A stretch of DNA of 64,000 nt from Methylotenera sp. (GTDB lineage: Bacteria > Pseudomonadota > Gammaproteobacteria > Burkholderiales > Methylophilaceae): assembly GCA_002928535.1 (NCBI GenBank), contig PERG01000001.1:124001-188000 (forward strand), in the 5' to 3' direction. This document shows positions 38,513-48,758 of this stretch, piece after piece. Made by a program: the position numbers and the translations under genes. The notes under the pieces are model-generated. The model had not been told where the DNA came from. It made no database searches and was given only the letters and a program-made list of their open reading frames with translations. How positions within the stretch are numbered: the stretch's first letter is position 1; each line of letters opens with the position of its first letter.

Positions 38513-39298
38513 ATGAAAATTGCGCTGGGATTAAGCTATGATGGCGCACGCTACTTCGGATGGCAAAGTCAGCCGAGTGGCGCTACGGTACAAGATGCCT
38601 TGGAACGTGCGCTTGCATGCATTGCACAGCATCCGATTCGTGTGCATGCCGCTGGGCGTACTGATACTGGCGTTCATGCACTTGCGCAAGTAGTGCATTT
38701 TGAGACTGGAGTCCATCGTCCAATTTCAGCATGGATTCGTGGCGTAAATGCCCACCTGCCTGCTACTGTGCGTGTGGAGTGGGCGCAGCTGGTTGATCAA
38801 GAGTTCCATGCCCGATTTTCTGCATTTTCTCGTAGCTATCAATATTTACTTTATAACGCGCCGGTTGCATCAGCATTAATGGCAGAAAGAGCTGGCTGGT
38901 TCCACTTGCCACTTGATTTTGCGGCGATGGCACAAGCCGTAACTTACCTGCAGGGTGAGCATGATTTCAGTGCTTTCCGAGCGTCAGAATGCCAAGCAAA
39001 ATCGCCAGTTCGACACATGCAGAAGGCAGAAGTCATACAAGTAGATCGTTATTTTATTTTTAATTTCACAGCCAATGCATTTCTACAGCATCAAGTACGT
39101 AACATGGTCGGCGCTTTGATATACGTTGGCAAAGGGACTTGCTCACCTGGGTATATTCACACATTATTGCAGCTCAAGGATCGTACTGTTTCTCCTCCAA
39201 CATTTTCCCCTGCTGGTCTCTATCTAACAGGAGTAGGCTACGAAGCAAAATGGGGCTTGCCGCAATCCAATAACCAAACCTTAAAAATCATCATTTAA
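38513..39298 (+). CDS. truA: tRNA pseudouridine(38-40) synthase
   Basis: A 261-residue enzyme that isomerises uridines 38-40 in the tRNA anticodon stem. The catalytic Asp51 is in AAGRTDTGVHALAQV; ARFSAFSRSYQYLLYN and FTANAFLQHQVRNMVGALI are further conserved parts. Position between fimV and trpF is standard in betaproteobacteria. The upstream fimV terminator implies its own promoter. Confidence 0.97.
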   Translation: MKIALGLSYDGARYFGWQSQPSGATVQDALERALACIAQHPIRVHAAGRTDTGVHALAQVVHFETGVHRPISAWIRGVNAHLPATVRVEWAQLVDQEFHARFSAFSRSYQYLLYNAPVASALMAERAGWFHLPLDFAAMAQAVTYLQGEHDFSAFRASECQAKSPVRHMQKAEVIQVDRYFIFNFTANAFLQHQVRNMVGALIYVGKGTCSPGYIHTLLQLKDRTVSPPTFSPAGLYLTGVGYEAKWGLPQSNNQTLKIII

Positions 39299-39346
39299 GC
39301 GGTACAATAGCGTTTTTGTGAACACCGTAATTCATCGGAACACGCC

Positions 39347-39985
39347 TTGAGAACTAGAGTTAAAATTTGTGGCATTACCAATGTAACAGATGCATTTGTC
39401 GCCATTAAGCATGGTGCAGATGCGATTGGCCTGGTGTTTTATGAAGCAAGTCCGCGAAATGTTACGATTCAGCAAGCCGCGGAAATTGCCCGGAGCGTTC
39501 CGCCATTTGTGAGCGTAGTTGGCTTGTTCGTAAATGCCAATCCATCTTTTATCCAAGAAGTTATTACAAATGTTGAGCTGGATTTAATCCAGTTTCATGG
39601 AGATGAAAAGCAAGCTGACTGCACCCCTTATAAACTTCCATTTATCAAGGCGGTAAGGGTGAAGCCGGATACAAATTTGGTACAATACGCAGCTGATTTC
39701 CCGGATGCTAAAGCATTGCTATTGGATACCTTCACTGAAGGTATGGTAGGCGGGACTGGACAGGTTTTTGACTGGAAGTTAATACCACACAATATTGATA
39801 AACCCATTATTCTGGCGGGTGGCTTAAAAGCAGAAAATGTAAGCTTGGCCATTCAAACCGTGAAACCTTATGCCGTAGATATTAGTGGTGGTGTAGAAAG
39901 TGCTAAAGGAATTAAGGATGCAGCAAAAATTGCTGCTTTCATGCAACAAGTTGAACGTTTAAATGTAGGGCAAGTGGAGAATTAG
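39347..39985 (+). CDS. trpF: Phosphoribosylanthranilate isomerase
   Basis: A 212-residue (beta/alpha)8 barrel enzyme of tryptophan synthesis. The start is a TTG at 39347, giving [11 protein letters not shown] with the catalytic Cys8, exactly where homologues begin; no ATG is available nearby. [22 protein letters not shown] and [11 protein letters not shown] are typical, and the general acid Asp lies in [16 protein letters not shown]. It is one base before trpB, so the two are cotranscribed. Confidence 0.97.
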   Translation: MRTRVKICGITNVTDAFVAIKHGADAIGLVFYEASPRNVTIQQAAEIARSVPPFVSVVGLFVNANPSFIQEVITNVELDLIQFHGDEKQADCTPYKLPFIKAVRVKPDTNLVQYAADFPDAKALLLDTFTEGMVGGTGQVFDWKLIPHNIDKPIILAGGLKAENVSLAIQTVKPYAVDISGGVESAKGIKDAAKIAAFMQQVERLNVGQVEN

Positions 39986-39986
39986 T

Positions 39987-41189
39987 ATGCAGCTGTATGA
40001 TATGCCGGATGAACGTGGTCATTTTGGACAATTTGGTGGTACTTTTGTTGCTGAAACGTTAGTAGAAGCGCTTGATGAACTGCGTGTCATGTATGAGAGG
40101 TATCGCCATGATCCGGAATTTTTAGCAGAGTATGCACATGACTTAAAACATTTTGTTGGCCGTCCAAGCCCAATTTATCATGCAAAACGTTGGTCAGATA
40201 AAGTCGGTGGTGCGCAGATTTACCTTAAACGTGAAGACTTAAACCATACTGGCGCGCACAAAGTGAATAACACGGTTGGCCAGGCCTTACTGGCTAAACG
40301 CATGGGTAAACCGCGCGTAATCGCGGAAACAGGTGCAGGCCAGCATGGGGTTGCGACAGCTACAATTGCTGCACGCTTGGGATTAGAGTGCGTTGTTTAT
40401 ATGGGCTCTGAAGATGTTAAACGCCAGGCGCCTAATGTGTTCCGTATGAAATTATTGGGCGCAACTGTAGTGCCGGTAGAAAGCGGTTCAAAAACGCTAA
40501 AAGATGCCTTGAATGAGGCTATGCGCGATTGGGTGACCAATGTGCATAATACGTTCTACATTATCGGCACTGTGGCCGGGCCACATCCATACCCGATGAT
40601 GGTGCGCGACTTCCAGGCGGTGATCGGTATTGAATCGAAACAGCAGATGCAGGAAATGATTGGTCGCCAGCCTGATGCAGTTATTGCTTGTGTCGGTGGC
40701 GGTTCAAACGCCATGGGCATTTTCTATCCTTATATCGATGTGCCGAATGTGCGCCTGATTGGTGTTGAGGCTGCTGGTCATGGTTTGGAAACCGGCATGC
40801 ATGCGGCACCACTAACTGCGAATAGTCCCATCGGTGTGTTACACGGTAACCGTACTTACCTGATGCAAGATGCCGATGGTCAAATCATCGAGACGCATTC
40901 CGTATCTGCCGGCTTAGATTACCCAGGCGTAGGGCCCGAGCATGCGTGGTTAAAAGATATTAAACGCGCGGAATATGTAGCCATTACTGACGATGAAGCC
41001 ATGGCTGCTTTTCATAGTTTATGCCGCACTGAAGGCATTATTCCTGCGCTAGAATCTAGTCATGCGTTGGCTCACGCCGAAAAAATGGCCAGGACCATGA
41101 GTAAAGATCAAATATTGTTGGTTAATTTATCAGGTCGCGGTGATAAAGATATCAATACTGTGGCTAAACTTGCAAACATCACGCTATAA
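39987..41189 (+). CDS. trpB: Tryptophan synthase beta chain
   Basis: A 400-residue PLP enzyme condensing indole and serine. The PLP lysine is K92 in [10 protein letters not shown]; the phosphate loop [10 protein letters not shown] and the catalytic Glu in AETGAGQHG are intact. The 157-bp gap before trpA is unusual in that trpB and trpA are often only a few bases apart; the gap holds no gene and may contain a separate trpA promoter. Confidence 0.98.
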   Translation: MQLYDMPDERGHFGQFGGTFVAETLVEALDELRVMYERYRHDPEFLAEYAHDLKHFVGRPSPIYHAKRWSDKVGGAQIYLKREDLNHTGAHKVNNTVGQALLAKRMGKPRVIAETGAGQHGVATATIAARLGLECVVYMGSEDVKRQAPNVFRMKLLGATVVPVESGSKTLKDALNEAMRDWVTNVHNTFYIIGTVAGPHPYPMMVRDFQAVIGIESKQQMQEMIGRQPDAVIACVGGGSNAMGIFYPYIDVPNVRLIGVEAAGHGLETGMHAAPLTANSPIGVLHGNRTYLMQDADGQIIETHSVSAGLDYPGVGPEHAWLKDIKRAEYVAITDDEAMAAFHSLCRTEGIIPALESSHALAHAEKMARTMSKDQILLVNLSGRGDKDINTVAKLANITL

Positions 41190-41346
41190 ATGCAAGCCTC
41201 ATTACAATACTGTGTTGTTTCGAAAAATAATTGTTTACATATAACGCATATGCATCACGATGGATTTTTCGCTTACACCTTAGTTTTGTTTAGAGATTAA
41301 CATTTTCAACTAACAGTACAACTAACTTAAAATAACTGATTCCATC

Positions 41347-42153
41347 ATGTCCCGTATCCAATCGACTTTCGCACAATTAAAACAACATGGCAAAAAGGCA
41401 TTAATTCCTTATATTACTGCAGGTGATCCACACCCTAAATATACTGTAGACCTCATGCACACATTAGTAAAACATGGTGCTGACATGATTGAGCTTGGTG
41501 TGCCATTCTCTGACCCAATGGCGGATGGACCAGTCATTCAGCGTGCTAGCGAGCGTGCATTGGTGCACAAAGTTGGCTTAACTGCAGTATTAGACATGGT
41601 GAAAACGTTTCGTAAGACAGATCAGCAAACGCCTATTATTTTAATGGGTTATGCTAATCCAATTGAGGCTATCGGGCCCGTTGCCTTTGCTGATCGGGCT
41701 AAGGCGGCAGATGTAGATGGTGTGATTACGGTCGACTACCCACCTGAAGAGTGTGGGAGTTTTGTACAAGAGTTACGTAAGCGCGATATCGACCCTGTGT
41801 TTTTGTTGGCACCAACTACAGAGCCAAAACGTGTGGATTTGATTGTGAATCAGGCCAGTGGTTTTTTGTATTATGTGTCTCTTAAAGGGGTAACTGGCGC
41901 TGCCAATCTCGATATTGAAGAGGTTTCCAAGCGTGTGGCTTCTATTCGCGAAAAAACAAATTTACCTGTAGGGGTTGGTTTTGGTATACGTGATGCAGCA
42001 ACTGCCAAGGCCACAGCTAAAATTGCCGATGCAGTCGTTGTGGGAAGCCGCATGGTGCAAGTGATTGAAGCCTCCAATGAGGATAGTTTGCTGCAAAATG
42101 TGGCAACATTGATGACAGAACTCAAAACGGCTGTAGATTCAGCGAATAGTTAA
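41347..42153 (+). CDS. trpA: Tryptophan synthase alpha chain
   Basis: A 268-residue barrel enzyme that cleaves indole-3-glycerol phosphate. The catalytic Glu49 ([18 protein letters not shown]) and Asp60 lie at the classical positions. [10 protein letters not shown] near the C-terminus binds phosphate. It follows trpB after 157 bp and precedes accD, the common betaproteobacterial order. Confidence 0.98.
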   Translation: MSRIQSTFAQLKQHGKKALIPYITAGDPHPKYTVDLMHTLVKHGADMIELGVPFSDPMADGPVIQRASERALVHKVGLTAVLDMVKTFRKTDQQTPIILMGYANPIEAIGPVAFADRAKAADVDGVITVDYPPEECGSFVQELRKRDIDPVFLLAPTTEPKRVDLIVNQASGFLYYVSLKGVTGAANLDIEEVSKRVASIREKTNLPVGVGFGIRDAATAKATAKIADAVVVGSRMVQVIEASNEDSLLQNVATLMTELKTAVDSANS

Positions 42154-42207
42154 TTTAGTAAATACGCTCAAGCAGCGTTAACATTTACAGGCGATAAAGG
42201 ATAAACA

Positions 42208-43071
42208 ATGAGCTGGCTAGACAAAATTCCGCAAAAAATTAAACGTGTGGTAGGTGCCGATAAGAAAACTGTACCCGAAGGTTTGTGGAGCAAGTGCACA
42301 TCTTGTCAATCCGTGCTGTATCGTAAAGATCTAGAAGACAACTCAGAGGTCTGCCCAAAATGCGGCTATCACAACCGTATTGGCGCACGTGCGCGTTTAG
42401 TGCAGTTGCTGGATCCTGAAGGCCAGTTTGAAATCGGCGCCAATATCCATCCCATGGACCCACTGAAATTCAAAGACAGCAAAAGTTACGCAGACCGCAT
42501 CAAAGAGTCTGAAAAAGCGGTAGGTGAAAAGGATGCTTTAATCGTAATGCAAGGCAGCATCAAAGCAGTGCCTGTGGTTGTGGCTGTATTTGAATTCAAG
42601 TACATGGGTGGCTCCATGGGGTCAGTAGTAGGTGAGCGCTTTGCGCGGGGTGTACAAGCAGCCATTGATAATAAAACCGCTTTTGTTTGTATCTCGGCCA
42701 GTGGCGGTGCGAGGATGCAGGAGGGCTTGCTTTCTTTAATGCAAATGGCCAAAACCAGTGCTGCTTTGACGCAGCTCAGCAAAGCGGGTTTACCGTATAT
42801 TTCCGTATTAACTGATCCTACAATGGGTGGTGTTTCAGCGAGCTTTGCTATGTTAGGTGACTTGATTGTGGCTGAACCCCAAGCGCTAATCGGGTTTGCA
42901 GGACCACGCGTCATTGAGCAGACCGTGCGGGAAACGTTGCCAGATGGCTTCCAACGGGCTGAATTTTTATTGGAGCACGGCGCTATCGATATGATTATTG
43001 ATCGTCGAGAAATGCGTAATAAATTAGCCTTGTTACTTGCAAACTTAATGCGCATGCCAGCGGTTGCTTAA
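42208..43071 (+). CDS. accD: Acetyl-CoA carboxylase carboxyltransferase beta subunit
   Basis: A 287-residue subunit making malonyl-CoA for fatty acid synthesis with AccA. The N-terminal zinc ribbon has Cys30, Cys33, Cys49 and Cys52 (WSKCTSCQ and VCPKCGYH). The carboxyltransferase crotonase fold shows [20 protein letters not shown] and [22 protein letters not shown] precedes the ATG. The alpha subunit gene is not in this window. Confidence 0.98.
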   Translation: MSWLDKIPQKIKRVVGADKKTVPEGLWSKCTSCQSVLYRKDLEDNSEVCPKCGYHNRIGARARLVQLLDPEGQFEIGANIHPMDPLKFKDSKSYADRIKESEKAVGEKDALIVMQGSIKAVPVVVAVFEFKYMGGSMGSVVGERFARGVQAAIDNKTAFVCISASGGARMQEGLLSLMQMAKTSAALTQLSKAGLPYISVLTDPTMGGVSASFAMLGDLIVAEPQALIGFAGPRVIEQTVRETLPDGFQRAEFLLEHGAIDMIIDRREMRNKLALLLANLMRMPAVA

Positions 43072-43111
43072 TTGGTTGACTTATTCGGATTAGCGGTAAG
43101 CGTATAGCTAG

Positions 43112-44413
43112 ATGTTAAAAGCCCCTGAAGCCAGAAATCTTAATGACTGGCTCGCTTATATAGAAGGTTTGCATCCAAAATCCATTGCCATGGGTTTGGA
43201 GCGCGTTAACCAAATTATAGAACGTTTAAGTCTTCACCCAAGCTTTACCATCATCACTGTAGCAGGAACCAATGGCAAAGGCTCCACATGCGCCATGCTG
43301 GAGAATATATATCGTGAGGCCGGCTACAAGGTCGGTTGCTATACTTCGCCCCATCTAGTTCGCTATAACGAGCGGGTTAAAGTGAATGGGAAAGAAGTTA
43401 ACGACGAAACCCTCTGTAAAGCTTTTACTGCGATTGATGCAGCTAGAACCAGGGACGTAGATTACCCTGTGGCATTGACCTATTTTGAAGTGGGCACATT
43501 GGCTGCCATCTGGCATTTTATGCAGTCAAAAGTTGATATCGCGATATTAGAGATCGGCTTGGGTGGCAGATTGGATGCTGTAAATGCATTTGAACCGGAC
43601 TGCGCCATCGTGACCAGCATTGATTTGGATCATATGGAGTTCTTAGGCGATACCCGGGAGAAAATCGGCTTTGAGAAGGCCGGGGTTTATCGATCACATG
43701 TGCCAGCAATATGCGGAGATCACACTCCACCTGAAAGCCTTTTAAGCTATGCCTCCAGCATTCAAGCAGATTTTAAACTTATCGACTTAGATTTTGGACA
43801 TCACTTAACAGCGGGTGGGTGGCAATTCGTCAATCAGGGTCTACTCCAATATGAGCTGCCACTGCCTGCCTTACAAGGACATTATCAACTAGATAATGCT
43901 GCTTGTGCGATTGCAGCTGTAGAGTCTTTGCAAAATAAACGGACAGTACCAGTAGCAGCAATGGCAAAAGCAATGCAGGCGACGACTGTGGCGGGGCGCT
44001 TCCAGACTATTTCACTTAAGCCTTGGGTTATTTTAGATGTGGCGCATAATCCCCATGCTGCAAGAGCATTAGCAGAAAATCTACATACCTGTTCCAAGTC
44101 TTCCAGTAAAACCATTGCAGTATTTGCCATGCTGGGAGATAAAGATATTCCTGGCGTTATAGCCGCAGTCCAGCAAGAAATTGATAGTTGGTATGTGGCT
44201 GATATTGATCACCCACGTGGCGCTCCAGCGCAAACTTTGAAAGCCTGCATTGCTCAATCAGCCCCTCTAGCACGTTGCCTATCGTTCGATAATGCAGCCA
44301 ATGCATATGCGCAAGCCTGTATTGATGCTGGGGAAAATGATAAAATAGTCGTGTTCGGTTCATTTTTTACTGTTTCGAATGTGATGCAAGCATTCGCTCA
44401 AACTACGCAATAA
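43112..44413 (+). CDS. folC: Bifunctional folylpolyglutamate/dihydrofolate synthase
   Basis: A 433-residue Mur-ligase-like ATP enzyme that adds glutamate to dihydropteroate and folates. The P-loop is VAGTNGKGSTCAML near residue 50; EIGLGGRLDAVNA, TSIDLDHMEFLGDTREKIGFEKAG and LDVAHNPHAARAL are family signatures. It sits 40 bp after accD and 18 bp before the SPOR-domain gene, in the conserved accD-folC-dedD-cvpA-purF string. Confidence 0.97.
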   Translation: MLKAPEARNLNDWLAYIEGLHPKSIAMGLERVNQIIERLSLHPSFTIITVAGTNGKGSTCAMLENIYREAGYKVGCYTSPHLVRYNERVKVNGKEVNDETLCKAFTAIDAARTRDVDYPVALTYFEVGTLAAIWHFMQSKVDIAILEIGLGGRLDAVNAFEPDCAIVTSIDLDHMEFLGDTREKIGFEKAGVYRSHVPAICGDHTPPESLLSYASSIQADFKLIDLDFGHHLTAGGWQFVNQGLLQYELPLPALQGHYQLDNAACAIAAVESLQNKRTVPVAAMAKAMQATTVAGRFQTISLKPWVILDVAHNPHAARALAENLHTCSKSSSKTIAVFAMLGDKDIPGVIAAVQQEIDSWYVADIDHPRGAPAQTLKACIAQSAPLARCLSFDNAANAYAQACIDAGENDKIVVFGSFFTVSNVMQAFAQTTQ

Positions 44414-44430
44414 TTTCAGAGGAAGTAGTA

Positions 44431-45072
44431 ATGCCACCTGACTTACCTAACGAACAGGCCCTCATCTTAAAAAAAAGAGCACGTCGCCGCCTTGTAGGCG
44501 CTATTGCGCTTGTGTTATTGATGATTATTATCTTACCTAGGATATTGCAGGATCGGGCGAACCAGGCTACCCAAGAGTCGATTAAAATTACCATGCCGAC
44601 AGAGCAAGTCGAACCCTTCAACTCAGCTATAACACCTACTGTACCGGAAACTACAGTTGAAGTACCGGCTTTAATGACTGAAGAAAAAACCGAAACCGAA
44701 ATTGAAAACTTAGCCGCTAAGCAGGCAGAGGCTAATATTAAACCTCAAGTTAAAAGCCAGGCTACTATTAGCGCCAAAACTGACACGACCAAGCCTGAGC
44801 AAGTTAAACCTGAATCAAAACCCGTTGATAGTACTAAAAAAACAACCGGATTTACTGTCCAAGTAGGTGTTTTTTCTGATGCGGCTAATGTAAAGCAGTT
44901 GCAAGACAAACTCAAGCAAGCGGGAATTAGTTCGTATACCGAAAAAATCTCGACGCCTAACGGACAAAAAATACGTTTGCGCGCGGGGCAATTTGTGACG
45001 CGCCAAGAAGCATCGGATGCCTTAACTACGATTAAATCGGCCGGCCTGTCAGGTATGGTCATTAGTAATTAA
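44431..45072 (+). CDS. dedD: SPOR-domain cell-division protein, DedD type
   Basis: A 213-residue bitopic membrane protein. A short basic cytoplasmic N-terminus (KKRARRRL) precedes one membrane helix (about residues 19-38). A Glu/Lys/Thr-rich periplasmic linker follows, with a C-terminal SPOR domain (about 137-213, GFTVQVGVFSDAANVKQLQ) that binds denuded peptidoglycan at division septa. GAGGAAG lies before the ATG. Sequence identity to E. coli DedD is confined to architecture and position, so the name is by synteny. Confidence 0.9.
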   Translation: MPPDLPNEQALILKKRARRRLVGAIALVLLMIIILPRILQDRANQATQESIKITMPTEQVEPFNSAITPTVPETTVEVPALMTEEKTETEIENLAAKQAEANIKPQVKSQATISAKTDTTKPEQVKPESKPVDSTKKTTGFTVQVGVFSDAANVKQLQDKLKQAGISSYTEKISTPNGQKIRLRAGQFVTRQEASDALTTIKSAGLSGMVISN

Positions 45073-45117
45073 TAATTAATGTCATTGATTTTAATAAGCA
45101 ACTGATCGGTTTCATTC

Positions 45118-45609
45118 ATGACAGTGTTTGATTACGCAGTACTGACAATTATTGGCCTTTCAATTATTTTGAGCATTATGCGTGGGCTTGTACGTGAAGT
45201 ATTATCGATTTTGGGCTGGGTAGCCGCTTTCTATGTCGCCAGAACCTATGTTGATCAATTAATACCGATGATGCCCACTAATATTCCTACAGAAGCACTG
45301 CGTATTTTGGCAGCTTTTTTGGTGTTATTCTTGGCTACACTGCTGGTAGCGAGTCTGCTTTCAATTGCATTGTCCGCTATCATAAAAAAAATTGGTCTCA
45401 ATTGGCTGAACCGACTATTTGGCGCCATATTTGGCTTAGCAAGAGGCGTGCTAATCGTTGGTGTGCTGGTATTATTGGCTGGATTAACAGAAGCACCCAA
45501 AGATGCGCGCTGGCGTAATGCCATGTTTAGTGCGCCATTTGAGGCAATGGTGTTGGCAATATTGCCGTGGATGCCGGCAAGTGTTGCTAAAGAGGTGAGC
45601 TATGACTAA
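45118..45609 (+). CDS. cvpA: CvpA family membrane protein
   Basis: A 163-residue inner-membrane protein with four hydrophobic segments, starting MTVFDYAVLTIIGLSIILS, with the conserved SIMRGLVREVLSILGWVAAF and NRLFGAIFGLARG segments. It is required for colicin V production in E. coli and linked to envelope homeostasis; the mechanism is not established. Its place just before purF is highly conserved in beta- and gammaproteobacteria. Confidence 0.95.
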   Translation: MTVFDYAVLTIIGLSIILSIMRGLVREVLSILGWVAAFYVARTYVDQLIPMMPTNIPTEALRILAAFLVLFLATLLVASLLSIALSAIIKKIGLNWLNRLFGAIFGLARGVLIVGVLVLLAGLTEAPKDARWRNAMFSAPFEAMVLAILPWMPASVAKEVSYD

Positions 45610-45689
45610 ATTGATCGTGGACATACTTGAATTTTATGTCCGCATGCGCATCTACATTACAGAATTTATTATTTAAGGCTGGCTATTTC

Positions 45690-47234
45690 ATGTGTGGAAT
45701 CATAGGTATTGTAGGTAAAAATCCGGTTAACCAACTGTTATATGATGGTTTGCTGGTGTTGCAACATCGTGGGCAGGATGCTGCTGGCATTGTGACTTGC
45801 GATGGTAATACCTTCTTTATGCATAAAAATAATGGTTTGGTTAAGGATGTGTTCCAAACCCGCCATATGCGCAGTCTAGTAGGTAATGCGGGTATCGCGC
45901 ATGTGCGTTATCCAACGGCGGGTACTTCATCCGCAGCTGAAGCCCAGCCTTTCTATGTGAATTCACCTTTTGGCATTGTGTTGGGACACAACGGCAACTT
46001 AACCAATTCTGAGCAATTGAAATCTGAAATGTTCAGACAGGACTTACGCCATATCAATACGACTTCTGATTCTGAAGTGTTGTTGAACGTATTGGCGCAT
46101 GAAATAGAACGTACTTCACAAAACGCAGTGCTGAATACCGACATGGCATTCGATGCGGTAGCCGGCGTGCATAAGCGTTGTAAGGGCGCTTATGCGGTGA
46201 TGGCTATGATCGCAAATTTTGGCTTGTTGGCCTTTAGAGATCCGCATGGCATCCGCCCATTGGTGATTGGTAAAGCTGAAACTGAAAAAGGTACTGAATA
46301 CATCGTGGCTTCAGAAAGTGTAGCACTTGATGTGCTGGGCTTTAAATTACTGCGTGATGTAGCACCGGGTGAAGCAATTTTTATTGATATGGATGGCAAT
46401 TTATATTCACGTCAATGTGCGGAAAACCCAAAACTCACGCCTTGTATTTTTGAATATGTTTACTTGGCGCGTCCTGACTCTGTAATCGATGGTGTTTCCG
46501 TGTATCAAACGCGCCTTGATATGGGCAGCAGTTTAGCGGAAAAAATTAAACGTGAATGGTCAGATAAAAAAATCGATGTGGTGATTCCAATTCCGGACAC
46601 CAGCCGTCCAAGTGCGCTGCAGCTGGCTATTACGCTGGGACTGGATTACCGCGAAGGCTTCATTAAAAATCGTTATATCGGCCGAACTTTTATTATGCCG
46701 GGCCAGGCGTTACGTAAAAAATCCGTTCGTCAGAAATTAAACCCGATCGGTATCGAGTTTAAAGGCAAGAATGTATTGCTGGTAGATGACTCTATCGTGC
46801 GCGGTACAACTTCCCAGCAAATCGTACAGATGGCACGCGATGCAGGTGCGAACAAAGTTTACTTTGCATCGGCGGCACCGCCGGTACGTTTTCCCAATGT
46901 GTATGGCATTGACATGCCTAGTCGTGATGAATTGCTAGCTACTGGCCGTACCGATGACGAAATCTGTAAAGAGATTGGCGCGGATGGCTTGATTTATCAA
47001 GATTTGGACGCCTTGGTACGGGATATCGGTTTAAGTAATCCAAGTATGGACGTATTTGATTGTTCCTGTTTTGATGGTAAATATGTAACAGGTGACATTG
47101 ATGAAGCTTACTTGGCACGCATTGAATCTGCGCGTGGTGATATCAATAAAAAAGATAAACCAGCTAATTCCATAACGCAAATGGATTTAAATCTTGTGGC
47201 AAACAATGAGGAAGATGAAGCCGTCGAAGCTTGA
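45690..47234 (+). CDS. purF: Amidophosphoribosyltransferase
   Basis: A 514-residue enzyme for the first step of purine synthesis, PRPP plus glutamine to phosphoribosylamine. I start at the ATG at 45690 so that Cys2 of MCGIIGIVG becomes the N-terminal nucleophile after Met removal; the in-frame upstream region from 45627 would bury it. The glutaminase part contains [13 protein letters not shown] and the transferase part the PRPP loop [24 protein letters not shown] ribosome site lies before the start. A terminator follows the gene after about 115 bp. Confidence 0.97.
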   Translation: MCGIIGIVGKNPVNQLLYDGLLVLQHRGQDAAGIVTCDGNTFFMHKNNGLVKDVFQTRHMRSLVGNAGIAHVRYPTAGTSSAAEAQPFYVNSPFGIVLGHNGNLTNSEQLKSEMFRQDLRHINTTSDSEVLLNVLAHEIERTSQNAVLNTDMAFDAVAGVHKRCKGAYAVMAMIANFGLLAFRDPHGIRPLVIGKAETEKGTEYIVASESVALDVLGFKLLRDVAPGEAIFIDMDGNLYSRQCAENPKLTPCIFEYVYLARPDSVIDGVSVYQTRLDMGSSLAEKIKREWSDKKIDVVIPIPDTSRPSALQLAITLGLDYREGFIKNRYIGRTFIMPGQALRKKSVRQKLNPIGIEFKGKNVLLVDDSIVRGTTSQQIVQMARDAGANKVYFASAAPPVRFPNVYGIDMPSRDELLATGRTDDEICKEIGADGLIYQDLDALVRDIGLSNPSMDVFDCSCFDGKYVTGDIDEAYLARIESARGDINKKDKPANSITQMDLNLVANNEEDEAVEA

Positions 47235-47350
47235 CGGTTATGCTTGATAAGCATACTATTAATTTGCGCTGATTTGAGTTTGCCAACATTAATCAAGGCC
47301 ACACTCAGCTTGCGGGCGCATTATAAATACAGCTAAAGCGAGTAAAAAAG

Positions 47351-47386
47351 AACCCGTTTTAGCTTAATCGCTTAAACGGGTTTTTT
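47351..47386 (+). terminator. Terminator between purF and metZ
   Basis: AACCCGTTTTAGC (47351-47363), a 6-nt loop and GCTTAAACGGGTT (47370-47382) pair with one mismatch and are followed by TTTT. It ends the long purF-proximal transcript and separates metZ. Confidence 0.9.
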
Positions 47387-47451
47387 AATACCCTCAGCGA
47401 AATTTTACTTAACTATTAAGATTAAGTAATTAATTTAACTATTGGATTTTT

Positions 47452-48633
47452 ATGAAAAAAATAAACATTGAAGATTGGCAACCGGAAACTCTGTCAGTGC
47501 GGGCTGGAAGTGAACATACGGCTTTCGGTGAGAATTCCGAGGCCATTTTTCTAACTTCAAGTTTTGTGTTTGAAAATGCCGCCCAGGCTGCTGCAAGATT
47601 TGGGGGGCAAGAGCCTGGCAATATATATTCACGCTTTACAAACCCAACGGTCACTATGTTCCAAAACAAGCTGGCGGCATTAGAAGGTGCAGAATCATGC
47701 GTAGCAACAGCCAGTGGCATGTCTGCTATTTTGGCATGCGTTATGGGTTTATGTTCAGCTGGTGATCATGTTATTGCTTCCCGAAGTATTTTCGGAACTA
47801 GCGTACAACTATTCAGTAATATCCTCGCGCGCTGGGGCTTGCAGGTGACTTTTGTTTCGCTCACTGATCCCGTAGCTTGGAAGAATGCAGTACAGCCTAA
47901 TACCAAATTATTTTTTGTAGAAACACCATCGAATCCTTTGACTGAGGTGTGTGATATTTCAGAACTTGCCGCCATTGCGCATCAGGCAGGGGCATTATTA
48001 GCCGTCGACAATTGCTTTTGTACACCGGCGTTACAAAAGCCGCTGGATTTAGGTGCGGATATCATTATTCATTCCGCAACGAAGTATATTGATGGTCACG
48101 GTCGGTGTTTAGGCGGCGCGGTGCTGGGTAAAAAAGATGTGTTGGAGCCGGTATATGGATTTTTACGTACAGCTGGCCCTACCATGAGTGCGTTTAACGC
48201 TTGGGTATTCCTAAAAGGTTTAGAAACGCTGCATATCCGCATGGATGCGCATTCCCGCAACGCACTTGCTTTAGCACAATGGTTGGAGCAGCAGCCAAAA
48301 ATCAGCCGTGTGTATTACCCTGGCTTAGACTCACACCCACAGCATGCATTGGCAATGCGTCAGCAAAAAACGGGTGGTGCGATCGTATCTTTCGACGTTA
48401 AAGGTGGTAAAGAAGCTGCATGGCAATTGATTGATGCCACGCAAATGATTTCGATTACCGCAAATCTGGGTGATGCCAAAAGTACGATTACACATCCTGC
48501 GACGACTACCCATAGCCGTGTCTCTGCCGAGGCTAGAACCGTGGCCGGAATCGGTGATGGATTGGTGCGTATAGCGGTAGGCTTGGAGCATATCGAAGAC
48601 ATCAAAAACGATCTTAGTTTTTTAAGCAGTTAA
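47452..48633 (+). CDS. metZ: O-succinylhomoserine sulfhydrylase
   Basis: A 393-residue PLP enzyme of the Cys/Met metabolism family that makes homocysteine directly from O-succinylhomoserine and sulfide. The PLP lysine is in IIHSATKYIDGHGR; SRFTNPTV, ATASGMSAI and AVDNCFCTPALQKPL are typical of MetZ rather than MetB, and the purF-metZ adjacency is the betaproteobacterial norm. Substrate preference for the succinyl over the acetyl ester is inferred from this. Confidence 0.94.
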   Translation: MKKINIEDWQPETLSVRAGSEHTAFGENSEAIFLTSSFVFENAAQAAARFGGQEPGNIYSRFTNPTVTMFQNKLAALEGAESCVATASGMSAILACVMGLCSAGDHVIASRSIFGTSVQLFSNILARWGLQVTFVSLTDPVAWKNAVQPNTKLFFVETPSNPLTEVCDISELAAIAHQAGALLAVDNCFCTPALQKPLDLGADIIIHSATKYIDGHGRCLGGAVLGKKDVLEPVYGFLRTAGPTMSAFNAWVFLKGLETLHIRMDAHSRNALALAQWLEQQPKISRVYYPGLDSHPQHALAMRQQKTGGAIVSFDVKGGKEAAWQLIDATQMISITANLGDAKSTITHPATTTHSRVSAEARTVAGIGDGLVRIAVGLEHIEDIKNDLSFLSS

Positions 48634-48649
48634 GTCAAAAAAACCATGA

Positions 48650-48682
48650 AGCTTCTTAACTGGGAAAACCGGTTGAGAAGCT
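48650..48682 (+). repeat. RNA hairpin after metZ
   Basis: AGCTTCTTAACTGG (48650-48663), a GAAAA loop and CCGGTTGAGAAGCT (48669-48682) form a complete 14-bp stem in plus-strand RNA if two G-U pairs are allowed. There is no T-run, so it is not a standard terminator; it may stabilise the metZ 3' end. Confidence 0.55.
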
Positions 48683-48758
48683 CATTAAATCTGCTCATTA
48701 GCAGGTTAAACATGCTAGAATTTGCCTCATATAAAAACTTCTAAAAGTCAGTCAAAAC

